From positions 46,500 through 110,499 of the forward strand of contig JAEWBO010000011.1 of assembly GCA_023391105.1 (NCBI GenBank): a stretch of 64,000 nt of DNA. The letters run 5' to 3'. A model generated the notes under the pieces. That model was not told the origin of the DNA, made no database searches, and saw only the letters and a program-made list of their open reading frames with translations. The translations under genes and the position numbers were made by a program. Origin of the DNA: Bacillota bacterium (GTDB lineage Bacteria > Bacillota > Clostridia > Christensenellales > SZUA-584). Positions 1-9,293 of the stretch are shown in pieces (the first letter of the stretch is position 1; each line of letters starts with the position of its first letter).

Positions 1-614
1 TGAACGATATTGAAAAAACAATCGAAGCATTGAATAATAAAGGCTTCAAAGCCCTATACGCAAAAGACGCGGATGAAGCCGTTTCCTATGTGCTTTCCAT
101 GATTGGCAAGGACGATACCGTGGGTATGGGCGGCAGCATGACGCTCTTTGAAACAGGCATCGTGGATGCACTATTAAATCAGGGAAACACCATGTATTCA
201 AGAGAGCTGGCCAAACGATTTGGTCAAAGCTGCAGCGAAGTCAGGCAAAAAGCCATGACCGCGGATGTTTTTCTCACATCGACAAACGCGCTGACACTCG
301 ATGGCGACCTGATCAATATCGACGGAGCGGGCAATCGTGTCGCTGCAATGATATACGGCCCACAGAAGGTGATTGTCGTGACAGGTAAAAACAAGCTGAC
401 AGCTAATCCGCACACAGCGGTAGCGCGTATCAAGAAAGTGGCTTGCCCTCAAAATGCGCGGCGTCTTGGCCTCTTAACGCCATGCGCCACAGAAAATCGC
501 TGCACAGATTGCGACAGCGATCAGCGCATGTGCAATGTCACCGCGCGCCTTCAGCGCCCGACTCGCGGCAAAGAGATGCATGTGGTGATCATCGACGGCG
601 ATTTTGGGTATTGA
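1..614 (+). CDS. LUD-domain (DUF162) protein, 5' end at window edge
   Basis: This belongs to the LUD (lactate utilization, LutC/YkgG-like, DUF162) family. The reading frame is open to the first bases of the window, and the first two bases (tg) would complete an ATG just outside, so the true start is probably at the edge; an internal TTG at 30 would drop conserved residues. The protein of about 204 residues has a Gly-rich GMGGSMTL motif near the N-terminus and a C-terminal cysteine cluster (PCATENRCTDCDSDQRMC) typical of clostridial members. Family members take part in lactate oxidation complexes or have unknown roles. No lutA or lutB is visible, so the exact function is open. Confidence 0.85.
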   Translation, partial: NDIEKTIEALNNKGFKALYAKDADEAVSYVLSMIGKDDTVGMGGSMTLFETGIVDALLNQGNTMYSRELAKRFGQSCSEVRQKAMTADVFLTSTNALTLDGDLINIDGAGNRVAAMIYGPQKVIVVTGKNKLTANPHTAVARIKKVACPQNARRLGLLTPCATENRCTDCDSDQRMCNVTARLQRPTRGKEMHVVIIDGDFGY

Positions 615-693
615 ATCATTATGCGACAATTTAAGATTAAGCGTTTGGGATTGACTACGAAGTGGATTGGAATCCCCTTATACAAAGCGGTTT

Positions 694-725
694 CCATGGG
701 ATTCCTCGACAAGCTCGGAAAGACA
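694..725. repeat. Degenerate single copy of the 48.3-kb repeat unit
   Basis: The stretch CCATGGGATTCCTCGACAAG followed by CTCGG resembles the unit of the tandem array at 48317-48620 (CCATGGGACCCCTCGGCAAG then CTCGGGATGAC). It lies between the convergent LUD and VOC genes. It suggests a dispersed repeat family, but only one diverged copy is present here. Confidence 0.45.
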
Positions 726-771
726 AAACAGGGTTTATCTACAGCCTGAAAGGAGGTAAAAGCTTCTTCTT

Positions 772-1140
772 TTAATCTGGGGCATTGCTTTTAAACTCTA
801 CATATTCAGCGACTGTTCCATCAGCGTGCTCGACGGTCATATTGATACCCGTGGGGACATTTGTGATATCCCTGATGATAACAGCGCCGTTTTCAAGCAG
901 AAACTTTCTGAATTCAACAATGGAATCGACTAAAAATGTGACCTTTGTTTTCACAAAGGGCTCGAGAGCATCTTCTGTACCTGCAAGTATTAGCGCGTTG
1001 CCGACTTGCGCAAGTTCAATCCCGAATCGATCATGTCGAAACCTTAGGCAGCAACTTTGTTGAAAAAGGGCTTCATAGAATTCAATTGATGCGTCCATCT
1101 CATTTACGTAAAACCTGCTCAGTACTTGTTTAATTTCCAT
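772..1140 (-). CDS. VOC-fold (glyoxalase/bleomycin resistance-like) protein
   Basis: The 122-residue protein has the pattern of a single VOC domain: an N-terminal beta-alpha module with FYVNEMDASIEFYEALF and a C-terminal strand ending VAEYVEFKSN. The ATG at 1140 has a GGAAAAAG sequence upstream; the longer form would need a TTG. It follows ribF by 30 bp and may be read through from that operon. The substrate is unknown, since VOC proteins include metal-dependent lyases, dioxygenases and drug-binding proteins. The metal ligands cannot be assigned with confidence. Confidence 0.7.
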   Translation of the reverse strand: MEIKQVLSRFYVNEMDASIEFYEALFQQSCCLRFRHDRFGIELAQVGNALILAGTEDALEPFVKTKVTFLVDSIVEFRKFLLENGAVIIRDITNVPTGINMTVEHADGTVAEYVEFKSNAPD

Positions 1141-1170
1141 AATACTTTTTCCAAGCAAACATCATAGACT

Positions 1171-2073
1171 TTAAGAAATGCTTTCAATGTCGCGCTGAAT
1201 CTGCGCTTTAAGTTCTTCGATACTGCCAAATTTCTTTTCGCCGCGAATGTGCTTATCAAATCGAATCGTGATGGTTTTCTCGTAAAGATCATCCGACATC
1301 CCGATAATATGCGTTTCAATCGTTTCACGTGCGCCGTTTGACACAGTGGGATTCACACCAATATTGCAGACGCCCTTGTATTCGCCGCCTTGCGCGCTCA
1401 CTGAAACGCCGTAGACGCCTCGGAGCGGTATGATCTTCTCAGCGGGCGCAATGAGGTTGGCTGTTGGAAACCCAAGCTTATTTGTGCCAATGCGCCGTCC
1501 GCTGCCCACTTTGCCGGTCAACGCATAACTGTATCCCAGTAATTTGGACGCCCGTTCCACATTGCCCGCCTCAATACATTCGCGGATACGCGTGGCGCTG
1601 ACAGGCTCGCCCTCAGAAATGACAGGTTCTATCACTTGAACCTTGAAGCCGTATACCTCTCCTGCCTTTTGTAATGTATCCGCATCACCTTTTGCGTCCC
1701 GGCCGTATGTATAATTGTATCCCGCAATCACTGCGACAGGCTTGAAGACATCATGAATCATGGCTGCAAACTTGTCCTTATCGATTCCAGCAAGCTTTTC
1801 ATCAAAATGTGTAAGACATAAAAAATCGATACCCGTTTGTTCAAACGCAGCGATCTTTTCTTCCAGCGTCATCAGTCTCATCGGGCGATGCTCACCGTAA
1901 AAATAATCGGCGGGAATAGAATCAAACGTAAAAACAGCACTTTGTGTGCCGCCTGTTTTAACGGCATCAATTAGCGCCATATGCCCGATATGCAGTCCGT
2001 CAAATGTTCCCAGAGCAAGCGCCACGTTATCAAATTGAATCTGTTTTGCCTGCGCAATATTTATAACCTTCAT
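1171..2073 (-). CDS. ribF: Bifunctional riboflavin kinase / FAD synthetase RibF
   Basis: RibF makes FMN and FAD from riboflavin in the cytoplasm. The N-terminal nucleotidyltransferase half shows LGTFDGLHIGHMALI (the GxFDGxHxGH motif), and the C-terminal riboflavin kinase half shows GRRIGTNKLGFPTANL and GVYGVSV. At 300 residues it is the usual length. It is the last core gene of the rimP-nusA-infB operon, starting directly after truB, an arrangement common in Firmicutes. Confidence 0.95.
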   Translation of the reverse strand: MKVINIAQAKQIQFDNVALALGTFDGLHIGHMALIDAVKTGGTQSAVFTFDSIPADYFYGEHRPMRLMTLEEKIAAFEQTGIDFLCLTHFDEKLAGIDKDKFAAMIHDVFKPVAVIAGYNYTYGRDAKGDADTLQKAGEVYGFKVQVIEPVISEGEPVSATRIRECIEAGNVERASKLLGYSYALTGKVGSGRRIGTNKLGFPTANLIAPAEKIIPLRGVYGVSVSAQGGEYKGVCNIGVNPTVSNGARETIETHIIGMSDDLYEKTITIRFDKHIRGEKKFGSIEELKAQIQRDIESIS

Positions 2074-2943
2074 CTATCGTTCCACCAGTAACGTTGAAAT
2101 TTTAAGCTGGCCGTTGATGCGTTGTCCTATACCCAGCAATCGGCCCTGCATGTATATACACGCTTTATCGGTATCTTCGCCCTGATCATCCACATTGTTG
2201 CCGTTGATTAACGCCGAATAATTCTGATTATCAGCATGGATATTTGGCAGAGCGTCTAAAAAGCCGTCTATAGGCAAAAGCGCGTCTTGAATGTACTCCC
2301 GCATTCCTTTTAGCTCATCCGCCGTATAAGCCTGCGCAATATTGAGTCCGGCACATCTGGTGCGAACCAGAAACGACATATAGGCCGGAAGATCAAGGCT
2401 CTGTCCGATATCCTCGCAAAGCTGCCTGATATATGTGCCTTTTCCGCACACAATTCGCAGCAAATGCGCATCTGCGCGCGTTTGGCGCAGATACTGTGCC
2501 TCATGAATCATGATCTCGCGATGCTTAGTATCTATTTCAATGCCGCGACGTGCGAGCTCATACAGCTTTCTGCCTTCATGCTTCACGGCGCTGTACGCAG
2601 GCGTTTGCTGGGTCATAAGTCCGCAAAACGCTTCAAGCGCTGATTTAACCTTCTCTCCGTCGGGAAGGGGCGAATCGGATACATGTGTCACACTGCCATA
2701 GCTGTCTCCCGTATCTGTGCTTCTTCCGAACGTCACTTCAGCTACGTATTCCTTGCTTCCCCCCATCATATAGGATGAAATACGCGTGGCTTTGCCGACG
2801 CAAATCGGAAGCACACCGCAAGCGCCCGGATCCAGCGTGCCTGCATGTCCCGTCTTTTTTACACCAAGAAGTCCCCTTAAAAAAACAACCGCACCGTTTG
2901 ATGACATGCCGGGCGGCTTTAAGAAGTTGATTACGCCATTCAT
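2074..2943 (-). CDS. truB: tRNA pseudouridine-55 synthase TruB
   Basis: TruB isomerises U55 in the T-loop of tRNA. The N-terminal INFLKPPGMSS and KTGHAGTLDPGACGVLP motif carries the catalytic aspartate (GTLDP). The later motifs RRGIEID and VCGKGTYIRQLCEDIG also match the family. Length (289 residues) is normal. The gene abuts nrnA and ribF with no spacing, consistent with translational coupling. Confidence 0.95.
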   Translation of the reverse strand: MNGVINFLKPPGMSSNGAVVFLRGLLGVKKTGHAGTLDPGACGVLPICVGKATRISSYMMGGSKEYVAEVTFGRSTDTGDSYGSVTHVSDSPLPDGEKVKSALEAFCGLMTQQTPAYSAVKHEGRKLYELARRGIEIDTKHREIMIHEAQYLRQTRADAHLLRIVCGKGTYIRQLCEDIGQSLDLPAYMSFLVRTRCAGLNIAQAYTADELKGMREYIQDALLPIDGFLDALPNIHADNQNYSALINGNNVDDQGEDTDKACIYMQGRLLGIGQRINGQLKISTLLVER

Positions 2944-3891
2944 CTATATCAGTCCTTTGAGCTTTTCCAAAACTGTCTTTTTAACTTCATCAAGCTTGCC
3001 GCTTGCCTGGCATCCCGAAGCGCCGGCATGACCGCCTCCGCCGTAAAGCGCCGCTACCGCTCCCACATCAACGCTGCCTTTGCTGCGGAAGCTGATCTTG
3101 ACGCCATGAGGCAATTCTCTGAAAAATACTGCCACCTGCGTTTCCTCGATTTCGCGTGCGAAATCGACAATGCTTTCACAGTCTGAGCTGTGTGCGCCGA
3201 ACTCTTTTAAATCGCTTTCTAGAAGCGTGACGAATGTGATTCTGCCGCCTTCGAATATTTCCAAACGAGATATTGCGCGACCGATAAGCTGTGTCGCCAC
3301 AAGTGACCGCCGACGAAAAAGCACATCAGCAGTATTTCGCAGATCAAACAGTTCAACCATCTCAGCCACATAAGTCAGGCATTTTCGGTTTGTGTTTGAA
3401 TATGTGAAGTTGCCCGTATCCGTCGACATCGCGATATACAGATACTGTGCTGATCTTTCATCCGGCTCGATGCCGCAATACCGCATGAGTTCAAAAATGA
3501 TTTCTCCGACGGAGGACGCTTCACAAACATGATTAAGCTGTGCGTAATTGTCGTTCGTCACATGATGATCGATATTCACAGTGGTTTTCGCGTTTTTAAA
3601 AAGTTTTAAACACCTACCAAGTCGCGCGCTGTCAGCGCAGTCAACGGCAATTGCCAAATCCACCGTTTCATTTACATTCAGCGGATTCCGCAGCATATCT
3701 GCGGGAAGAAGTTCCTGATAACGCGACGGCATTTCTCCATCGCAACAGATGAAAACATCCTTCCCCTTCTTTTCCAACATCACTTTTAGTGCAAAGCATG
3801 AGCCGAGTGTGTCGCCATCCGGTTGAATATGCGCCACGAGCATTATATTGTGCGCTTTTTCTATCGCGCCTGTAATTTCTGTTAACCCCAT
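2944..3891 (-). CDS. nrnA: DHH-family oligoribonuclease / pAp phosphatase NrnA
   Basis: NrnA degrades short RNA oligomers and dephosphorylates pAp. DHH-family signatures are clear: VAHIQPDGDTLGS near the N-terminus, AVDCADSARLG, and NIDHHVTND (the DHH motif). The DHHA1 domain ends in the glycine-rich LYGGGGHAGASG. The 315 residues match the family. It sits between rbfA and truB, the standard Firmicutes position. Confidence 0.93.
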   Translation of the reverse strand: MGLTEITGAIEKAHNIMLVAHIQPDGDTLGSCFALKVMLEKKGKDVFICCDGEMPSRYQELLPADMLRNPLNVNETVDLAIAVDCADSARLGRCLKLFKNAKTTVNIDHHVTNDNYAQLNHVCEASSVGEIIFELMRYCGIEPDERSAQYLYIAMSTDTGNFTYSNTNRKCLTYVAEMVELFDLRNTADVLFRRRSLVATQLIGRAISRLEIFEGGRITFVTLLESDLKEFGAHSSDCESIVDFAREIEETQVAVFFRELPHGVKISFRSKGSVDVGAVAALYGGGGHAGASGCQASGKLDEVKKTVLEKLKGLI

Positions 3892-3898
3892 TGACCCT

Positions 3899-4237
3899 TT
3901 ATACTTTCTTCAGCATCTCCGATATCTTGGTGCTGTATTCTATAGATGTATCCAGCAAAAATGTGATATCCGGCAAGCGCCGCATCCGCATGCGGTGCCC
4001 GATTTCATTCTTTATAAAATGCTCAGCGTGCGTCAGCGTTTCGATGGTCGATTTCTTCATCTTCTCAGTATCGTAGATGCTGATATATGCTTTCGCGTAT
4101 TTTAAATCGCGTGTCAATTCAACATGAGTCACGCTTGCCATCTCGGATACTCGCGGATCCTTAATATCGGTTTTAATGATTTCACTGAGTGTTCGTTTAA
4201 ACTCAGTCTGTATTCCTGACATTCGGTCTTTATACAC
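3899..4237 (-). CDS. rbfA: Ribosome-binding factor A
   Basis: RbfA assists late 30S subunit maturation by binding near the 5' end of 16S rRNA. The 112-residue protein has the expected KH-like pattern, with IKTDIKDPRVSEMASVTHVE and the conserved RMRRLPDITFLLDTSIEYSTKI. Its start overlaps the infB stop by one base and it precedes nrnA by 7 bp, so it is a co-translated member of the operon. Confidence 0.94.
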   Translation of the reverse strand: MYKDRMSGIQTEFKRTLSEIIKTDIKDPRVSEMASVTHVELTRDLKYAKAYISIYDTEKMKKSTIETLTHAEHFIKNEIGHRMRMRRLPDITFLLDTSIEYSTKISEMLKKV

Positions 4238-7083
4238 TATCTTTTTATCTCCTGCATTTCAAAGGCTTCAATCACGTCGCCTTCTTTTAAGTCATTATAG
4301 TTTTTGATGGTTATGCCGCATTCATACCCTTGATTGACTTCTTTTGCATCGTCTTTAAATCGTTTGAGCGATGCGAGGACGCCTTCATGCACAACGATAT
4401 TATCTCGCAGCAAACGCACGGATGAGCTTTTCGTGATCTTTCCGTCTGTGACATAGCTGCCCGCAATCGTACCGATTGTGGAAACTGCAAACGTCGTGCG
4501 GACTTCGGCATGACCCAAAACGACTTCCTTATACTCAGGCGCCAGCATACCTTTGATGGCGAGCTGCAAGTCTTCGATCGCTTTATAAATCACGCGGTAA
4601 AGCCTGATTTCGACCTTTTCTTTCTCAGCCTCGACGCGCGCAATGGTATCTGGCCGTACGTTGAAGCCGATAATAACTGCATTGGAAGCAGATGCCAGCA
4701 TAACGTCCATTGCTTTAATTGCACCAACGCCCGCATGAATCACCTTGACTCGCACTTCACTGTTGCTTAGCTTTTCAAGCGCCTGTCTCACGGCCTCTAC
4801 CGAACCCTGAACATCGGCCTTAATCACAATATTGAGCTCCTGAACTTTGCCCTGCTCGACCTGGCTGAACAGATCCTCAAAGCTGACCTTTGAAAGATTC
4901 TTGAGCATGCTGGCTTTTTGCTTGTCTTTTCTTTCTTCGGCAACCTGTCGTGTCAGCTTATCCTGCTCAACAGCATGCATGATATCACCTGCGACCGGCA
5001 CTTCCGAGAATCCCACAACCTCAACGGGCTGAGACGGATATGCCTCTTCCACTCGGTTGCCCATATCGTCAACCATCGCGCGCACACGGCCATACGCCAC
5101 ACCTGCGACAATCATGTCCTGCACACGCAATGTGCCGTTTTGAACAAGCACGGTCGCCACCGGGCCACGTCCTTTATCGAGCTTGGCTTCGACAATTGTT
5201 CCTTTGGCCAACCGACTCGGATTGGCTTTTAGCTCCTGCATATCAGCCACAAGGCCAACCATTTCAAGTAATTGGTCGATACCTTCCTTTGTTTGAGCGG
5301 AAACAGGCACCATGATGGTGTCTCCGCCCCACTCTTCAGCCACCAAACCGTGTTCTGTCAACTCCTGTTTAACGCGTTCCACGTTGGCGTTCTGTTTGTC
5401 CATCTTATTGATCGCCACGATAATGGGCACTTTTGCAGCCTTTGAATGGTTAATTGCTTCAATTGTTTGCGGCATCACGCCATCGTCTCCGGCCACCACC
5501 AGAATCGCGATATCCGTCACCTGTGCCCCTCTTGCACGCATGGCCGTAAACGCTTCATGACCCGGCGTATCGAGGAATGTGATTTTTCTCTTATTATGCG
5601 TGATTGTATACGCACCAATGTGCTGAGTAATGCCGCCCGCTTCATGCTCGGTGACACGCGTTTTGCGAATGGCATCAAGAAGCGAGGTTTTGCCGTGATC
5701 GACATGACCCATAACTGTGACGATAGGCGGACGTGTTTGAAGGTCAGTTGCCGCGTCTTCCTGGTCGCCTTCACCCAAAACGTCTTCTGCTGTCAACGTG
5801 GGTTTATACTCGAGCTCTATATTAAACTCAGAGCAAACAAGCTGAGCCGTATCAAAATCGATTTCAGAGTTGATGGTAGACATCAGACCAAGCAGCAACA
5901 GCTTTTTTAAAAGATCTGCCACCGGTTTGCCAGTTTTTTCTGCAAGTGATTTAACGGATATTGTCTCGCTCGTCATAATGGCTTTTTCGATAATCACAGG
6001 CATGGGCGCAAATACAGGCTTGTTCTTGGCACGGCGTTTGCTCCGGTATCTGCCGTCACCGTCATCCAGCCCAACCTTTTCTTTCATTAATGCTTTTTTT
6101 GACTTTTTACCTCTGTCATCCTTAGCAAAAGCGTTATTTTGAACATTCTTTTTAGATGTTGGTTGGCTTCTTCTCTCAACAGAAATAAAGCCTTCGGTTT
6201 CTGGTGTCTTTGGTTTTGGCGGTCTAGAAAAGTCGCCGCGCTGAGCTGTGGCAGGCTTTTGACTGTCGTTGCGCGGACGCTGATCTTGACCATATTTGGG
6301 ACGATCCTGTCCACCGCGCTGATCCTGATTGAAGCCCGGACGATTCTGACCGCTGCGCTGATCCTGATTGAATCCCGGACGATTCTGTCCGCGGCGCTGG
6401 TCCTGATTGAAACCCGGACGATTCTGTCCGCCGCGCTGGTCCTGATTGAAGCCCGGACGATTCTGTCCGCTGCGCTGGTCTTGATTGAAACCCGGACGAT
6501 CCTGACCACTGCGTTGATCTTGATTATATCGCGGACGATCCTGACCGCTGCGTTGATCCTGATTATATCGCGGACGATCCTGACCATTGCGTTGATCCTG
6601 TCCGCTTCTCGGTGCATTCTGCCCCTGTGCGCCGTAAGGTTTAGGCTGCTCTTGAGGCGTACGCTGTTGTTCAGCCGTGTTCAGCTTTGTTTCCTGTTTC
6701 GCTTGCTGCTGAATTCTAGCCTCCTGCTCAACAGGCGCTTTCGCTATTTGTGGTTCTGCTGTGGCTGGTTCGGGCTTGCTTGAGGGTTCTGCGGCCTGAT
6801 CTTGTTGTACAGCTATTTCTGCTACTGCGGACGAGCCAGTCTGTTCTTCTTCTTTTCTTGTCTCGACAGCAGCTTTTGATTGCTCTTGTGCTTCCTGCTG
6901 TTGCTTAAGCAAACGCTGTTCCTCCGCCTCTGCGCGAGCAATCTTAATCAGCTCTGCTTCAATGCGCTTTAATGAGGCCAAATGGGTTTGCACACTCGTT
7001 TGAAGTGTCTCCATCCGCCCCACAGTTTGCTTTGATCTGTCTATCAGTTGTTTACTCATATCGATAATTTTCAGTTTACTCAT
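4237..7083 (-). CDS. infB: Translation initiation factor IF-2
   Basis: IF-2 delivers initiator tRNA to the 30S subunit and promotes subunit joining. The 948-residue protein has a helical charged N-terminus (1-80), a long Q/N/R/G-rich disordered region (80-300), an IF2_N module (about 355-430) and the GTPase core with GHVDHGKT at 458-465, then DTPGHEAF and NKMDK, followed by domains II-IV. The disordered part holds tandem 13-residue repeats (annotated separately), which makes this IF-2 longer than typical clostridial forms. The gene overlaps ylxQ by 8 bp. Long open frames opposite the repeats are artefacts of the periodic sequence. Confidence 0.96.
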   Translation of the reverse strand: MSKLKIIDMSKQLIDRSKQTVGRMETLQTSVQTHLASLKRIEAELIKIARAEAEEQRLLKQQQEAQEQSKAAVETRKEEEQTGSSAVAEIAVQQDQAAEPSSKPEPATAEPQIAKAPVEQEARIQQQAKQETKLNTAEQQRTPQEQPKPYGAQGQNAPRSGQDQRNGQDRPRYNQDQRSGQDRPRYNQDQRSGQDRPGFNQDQRSGQNRPGFNQDQRGGQNRPGFNQDQRRGQNRPGFNQDQRSGQNRPGFNQDQRGGQDRPKYGQDQRPRNDSQKPATAQRGDFSRPPKPKTPETEGFISVERRSQPTSKKNVQNNAFAKDDRGKKSKKALMKEKVGLDDGDGRYRSKRRAKNKPVFAPMPVIIEKAIMTSETISVKSLAEKTGKPVADLLKKLLLLGLMSTINSEIDFDTAQLVCSEFNIELEYKPTLTAEDVLGEGDQEDAATDLQTRPPIVTVMGHVDHGKTSLLDAIRKTRVTEHEAGGITQHIGAYTITHNKRKITFLDTPGHEAFTAMRARGAQVTDIAILVVAGDDGVMPQTIEAINHSKAAKVPIIVAINKMDKQNANVERVKQELTEHGLVAEEWGGDTIMVPVSAQTKEGIDQLLEMVGLVADMQELKANPSRLAKGTIVEAKLDKGRGPVATVLVQNGTLRVQDMIVAGVAYGRVRAMVDDMGNRVEEAYPSQPVEVVGFSEVPVAGDIMHAVEQDKLTRQVAEERKDKQKASMLKNLSKVSFEDLFSQVEQGKVQELNIVIKADVQGSVEAVRQALEKLSNSEVRVKVIHAGVGAIKAMDVMLASASNAVIIGFNVRPDTIARVEAEKEKVEIRLYRVIYKAIEDLQLAIKGMLAPEYKEVVLGHAEVRTTFAVSTIGTIAGSYVTDGKITKSSSVRLLRDNIVVHEGVLASLKRFKDDAKEVNQGYECGITIKNYNDLKEGDVIEAFEMQEIKR
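6274..6600 (-). repeat. 39-bp tandem repeats inside infB
   Basis: About eight units of 39 bp encode a 13-residue repeat of consensus GFNQDQRSGQNRP (residues 162-270 of IF-2). Central units are almost identical, with S/G/R variation at one position and N/D at another; the first two use RY instead of GF. The period is a multiple of three, so copy-number changes keep the frame. The segment is hydrophilic, low in complexity and likely disordered. Confidence 0.9.
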
Positions 7084-7396
7084 TCAAGCCACTCCCACCA
7101 TCATAATTGTTACGTATTGCATTGGAAAAACCTTTATCTGTGACACCCAGGATCATTATCCCTGGTCGTCCTATCGCATCCCCCAAACGATCATCGCTTC
7201 CGATCGTTATGACCTTAACGCCTTTGCTCTCACAAAGCTCCAAAAATCCTTTTCTGCTGGAGGGCGAAAGCCCTTCTTGCAGCAGCAATAGATCTATTTT
7301 TCTGTGCTTCAATCCTTTTTCGCAGGCCGCTGTTCCAATCAACGTTTTTCCTGCACGGAAGGCAAGCCCTACCATCGATAGTTTATTTGATGCCAC
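7076..7396 (-). CDS. ylxQ: Ribosomal protein L7Ae-family protein YlxQ
   Basis: This small protein (106 residues) has an L7Ae/L30e fold signature: SMVGLAFRAGKTLIGTAACEKGLK at the N-terminus, then IDLLLLQEGLSPSSRKGFLELCE. Family members bind kink-turn RNA. It lies between ylxR and infB, overlapping both, as in Bacillus and Clostridium. Its cellular role is not settled. Confidence 0.88.
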   Translation of the reverse strand: MASNKLSMVGLAFRAGKTLIGTAACEKGLKHRKIDLLLLQEGLSPSSRKGFLELCESKGVKVITIGSDDRLGDAIGRPGIMILGVTDKGFSNAIRNNYDGGSGLNE

Positions 7397-7655
7397 GCCT
7401 TAATATCACCCTTTTAATTGCGTTGTAAGAATCATCATCAAGCGGCGCTTCCAATGCTCGTTCAAACGCTCTTATTTTCTTCGCTTTGTCAAGGCAGTCT
7501 ACATCAGGGCATATATAAGCCCCGCGTCCATGTGCCTTTCCCGTTTCATCGGCAATAAGGCCATTTTCCGACGCAACGACGCGAACCAACTCCTTTTTTG
7601 CCCTTCCTTCACGGCACGCAATACACATGCGCACAGGCGCCTTCTTTGTCTTCAA
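7383..7655 (-). CDS. ylxR: YlxR family RNA-binding protein (RnpM)
   Basis: The 90-residue protein has the YlxR signature: PVRMCIACREGRAKKELVRV near the start and GKAHGRGAYICPDVDCLDKA in the middle. Work in other Firmicutes links this family to modulation of RNase P and to nucleic acid binding. It starts 10 bp after nusA and overlaps ylxQ by 14 bp, the conserved order. Confidence 0.9.
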   Translation of the reverse strand: MKTKKAPVRMCIACREGRAKKELVRVVASENGLIADETGKAHGRGAYICPDVDCLDKAKKIRAFERALEAPLDDDSYNAIKRVILRRGIK

Positions 7656-7665
7656 ATCAGGAAAT

Positions 7666-8847
7666 TCACTCCTCTAATTTGTTGTCTTCCACTGAATCTA
7701 TGTCGTTTGAATTTTCATCATCAATCATATCCATATCATCATCGAAGAACGAATCAAATTCCTGGTCGTCGTCGGCCTCCGGCTGTTCTGAATCGTCATC
7801 AGCAAAGAGCGCCTGCTCAATCTGAGACTGGCTCTTAATATCGATTTTCCAGCCTGTCAGTTTGGCAGCGAGCCTTGCATTCTGGCCTTCACGTCCAATG
7901 GCAAGAGACAGCTGATAATCGGGAACAACCACCTTGGCCGCTTTTTCCGATTCGTTTATCTGCACCATAAGCACCTTGGCTGGGCGCAGCGAATTCGCAA
8001 TAAACTCAATTGGATCCGGGCTCCAAGGAATCACGTCGATTTTTTCATTGCCAAGCTCTGCCACGATTCTGTCTATACGCGAACCCTTTTGGCCGACGCA
8101 CGAACCGACCGGATCGACGTTCTCATCATCCGAATGAACAGCGATTTTTGTACGTGACCCCGCTTCGCGCGCAATGCTTTTAATATGTACGATATTTTGC
8201 ATGATTTCAGGCACTTCTATCTCAAAGAGGCGCTTAAGCAACCCCGGATGCGTCCTTGATACAACGATCTGCGGCCCCTTGGTTGTTTTACGCACTTCCA
8301 TCACGTAGACCTTGATGTGATCGTTGACATTGTACCTTTCACTGGGAATACATTCAGCCGCCGGCATCATGCCTTCCGCACCGTCAATCTCCAGCAAAAC
8401 GCTGTTTTTATCGACACGATGAATTGAGGCGGTCATCACTTCGCCTTCTCGTTCTATAAACTTATCAAAAACGATGCCGCGTTCGGCCTCACGCAAACGG
8501 TGAACAACAACCTGCTTGGCCGTTTGTGCCGCAATGCGGCCAAAAGAACCGGGTGTCACTTCCATTTCGATAATGTCACCGGGTTCATAGGCAATATTGA
8601 TTTTCTGCGCTTCAGCAAGAGAGACCTCCGCTTCGGCATCCTCTATCGCTTCCACTACCGTCTTTTTCGCAAACACGCGGTAAGCGCCCGAAGTGTCATC
8701 TACTTCCACGCGAACATCCTGAACCGACCCATAGTTTTTCTTGTATGCGGAAACCAACGCGTTTTCAATGGCGTCTATAAGAACGCTTTTATCAATTCCC
8801 TTTTCTTTTTCCAGTGCAGCAAGTGCACTTAAGAATTCTGTGCTCAT
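7666..8847 (-). CDS. nusA: Transcription termination/antitermination protein NusA
   Basis: NusA binds RNA polymerase and affects pausing, termination and antitermination. The N-terminal domain, an S1 domain (about residues 130-200, EGEVMTASIHRVDKNSVLLEI) and two KH domains (VGSCVGQKGSRI and LAIGREGQNARLAAKLTGWKI) are present in order. The 393 residues end in a very acidic D/E-rich tail (about 345-393). It is the second gene of the rimP operon. Confidence 0.95.
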   Translation of the reverse strand: MSTEFLSALAALEKEKGIDKSVLIDAIENALVSAYKKNYGSVQDVRVEVDDTSGAYRVFAKKTVVEAIEDAEAEVSLAEAQKINIAYEPGDIIEMEVTPGSFGRIAAQTAKQVVVHRLREAERGIVFDKFIEREGEVMTASIHRVDKNSVLLEIDGAEGMMPAAECIPSERYNVNDHIKVYVMEVRKTTKGPQIVVSRTHPGLLKRLFEIEVPEIMQNIVHIKSIAREAGSRTKIAVHSDDENVDPVGSCVGQKGSRIDRIVAELGNEKIDVIPWSPDPIEFIANSLRPAKVLMVQINESEKAAKVVVPDYQLSLAIGREGQNARLAAKLTGWKIDIKSQSQIEQALFADDDSEQPEADDDQEFDSFFDDDMDMIDDENSNDIDSVEDNKLEE

Positions 8848-8861
8848 AAATTTCCTCCGAA

Positions 8862-9293
8862 TTATAGATCAACATGCAGTCTGACAATGGCCGTGTCCTT
8901 ATACGCAAAGGTGATTTCGCCGTTAAGCGTAAAGCCGATATCATCAAACGATGTGAGTTCTCCCGTAAATTCCTTACGTCCATCCATTGGCTTGTAAAGC
9001 TTCACGTCAACCTTTTTGCCTATGCTGCGTTTAAAATCCCGCTCTGTTTTTAGCGGTCTGTCAAGCCCCGGAGACGACACACATAAATAATATGATTCTT
9101 GTATCGGATCATGTTCATCAATAATCGGGTCAATCATCCGGCTGATTTTTTCACAGTCCTCAAGCTCAAGACCGCCCGGCTTGTCGGCGTATATAATCAG
9201 CTCTGTGTCCGTACCGTTTTTATTTATTTCCGTGCCCACATATTCGTAGCCGCTTTGTGTAATTAAAGGCTCTACGAGTGATTCAATGAGCAA
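8862..9293 (-). CDS. rimP: Ribosome maturation factor RimP
   Basis: RimP is needed for 30S maturation. Signatures include ADKPGGLELEDCEKISRMID, YLCVSSPGLDRPL and KKVDVKLYKP. The start is uncertain. The TTG at 9293 has AAGAAGG five bases upstream. An ATT at 9309-9311 lies five bases after a stronger AGGAAGGTG, and the extra residues it would add (ISKKAE) fit the usual family N-terminus. No ATG or GTG is in frame upstream. It is the first gene of the operon. Confidence 0.92.
   Translation of the reverse strand: MLIESLVEPLITQSGYEYVGTEINKNGTDTELIIYADKPGGLELEDCEKISRMIDPIIDEHDPIQESYYLCVSSPGLDRPLKTERDFKRSIGKKVDVKLYKPMDGRKEFTGELTSFDDIGFTLNGEITFAYKDTAIVRLHVDL

Noticed and set aside
621..749. A 42-codon plus-strand ORF after the LUD gene
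   Set aside because: It has no clear ribosome site, and part of it is the degenerate repeat unit at 694-725.
6087..6783. Long open frames on both strands opposite the infB repeats
   Set aside because: They arise from the 39-bp periodicity, which keeps several frames free of stops. The IF-2 frame has homology at both ends.
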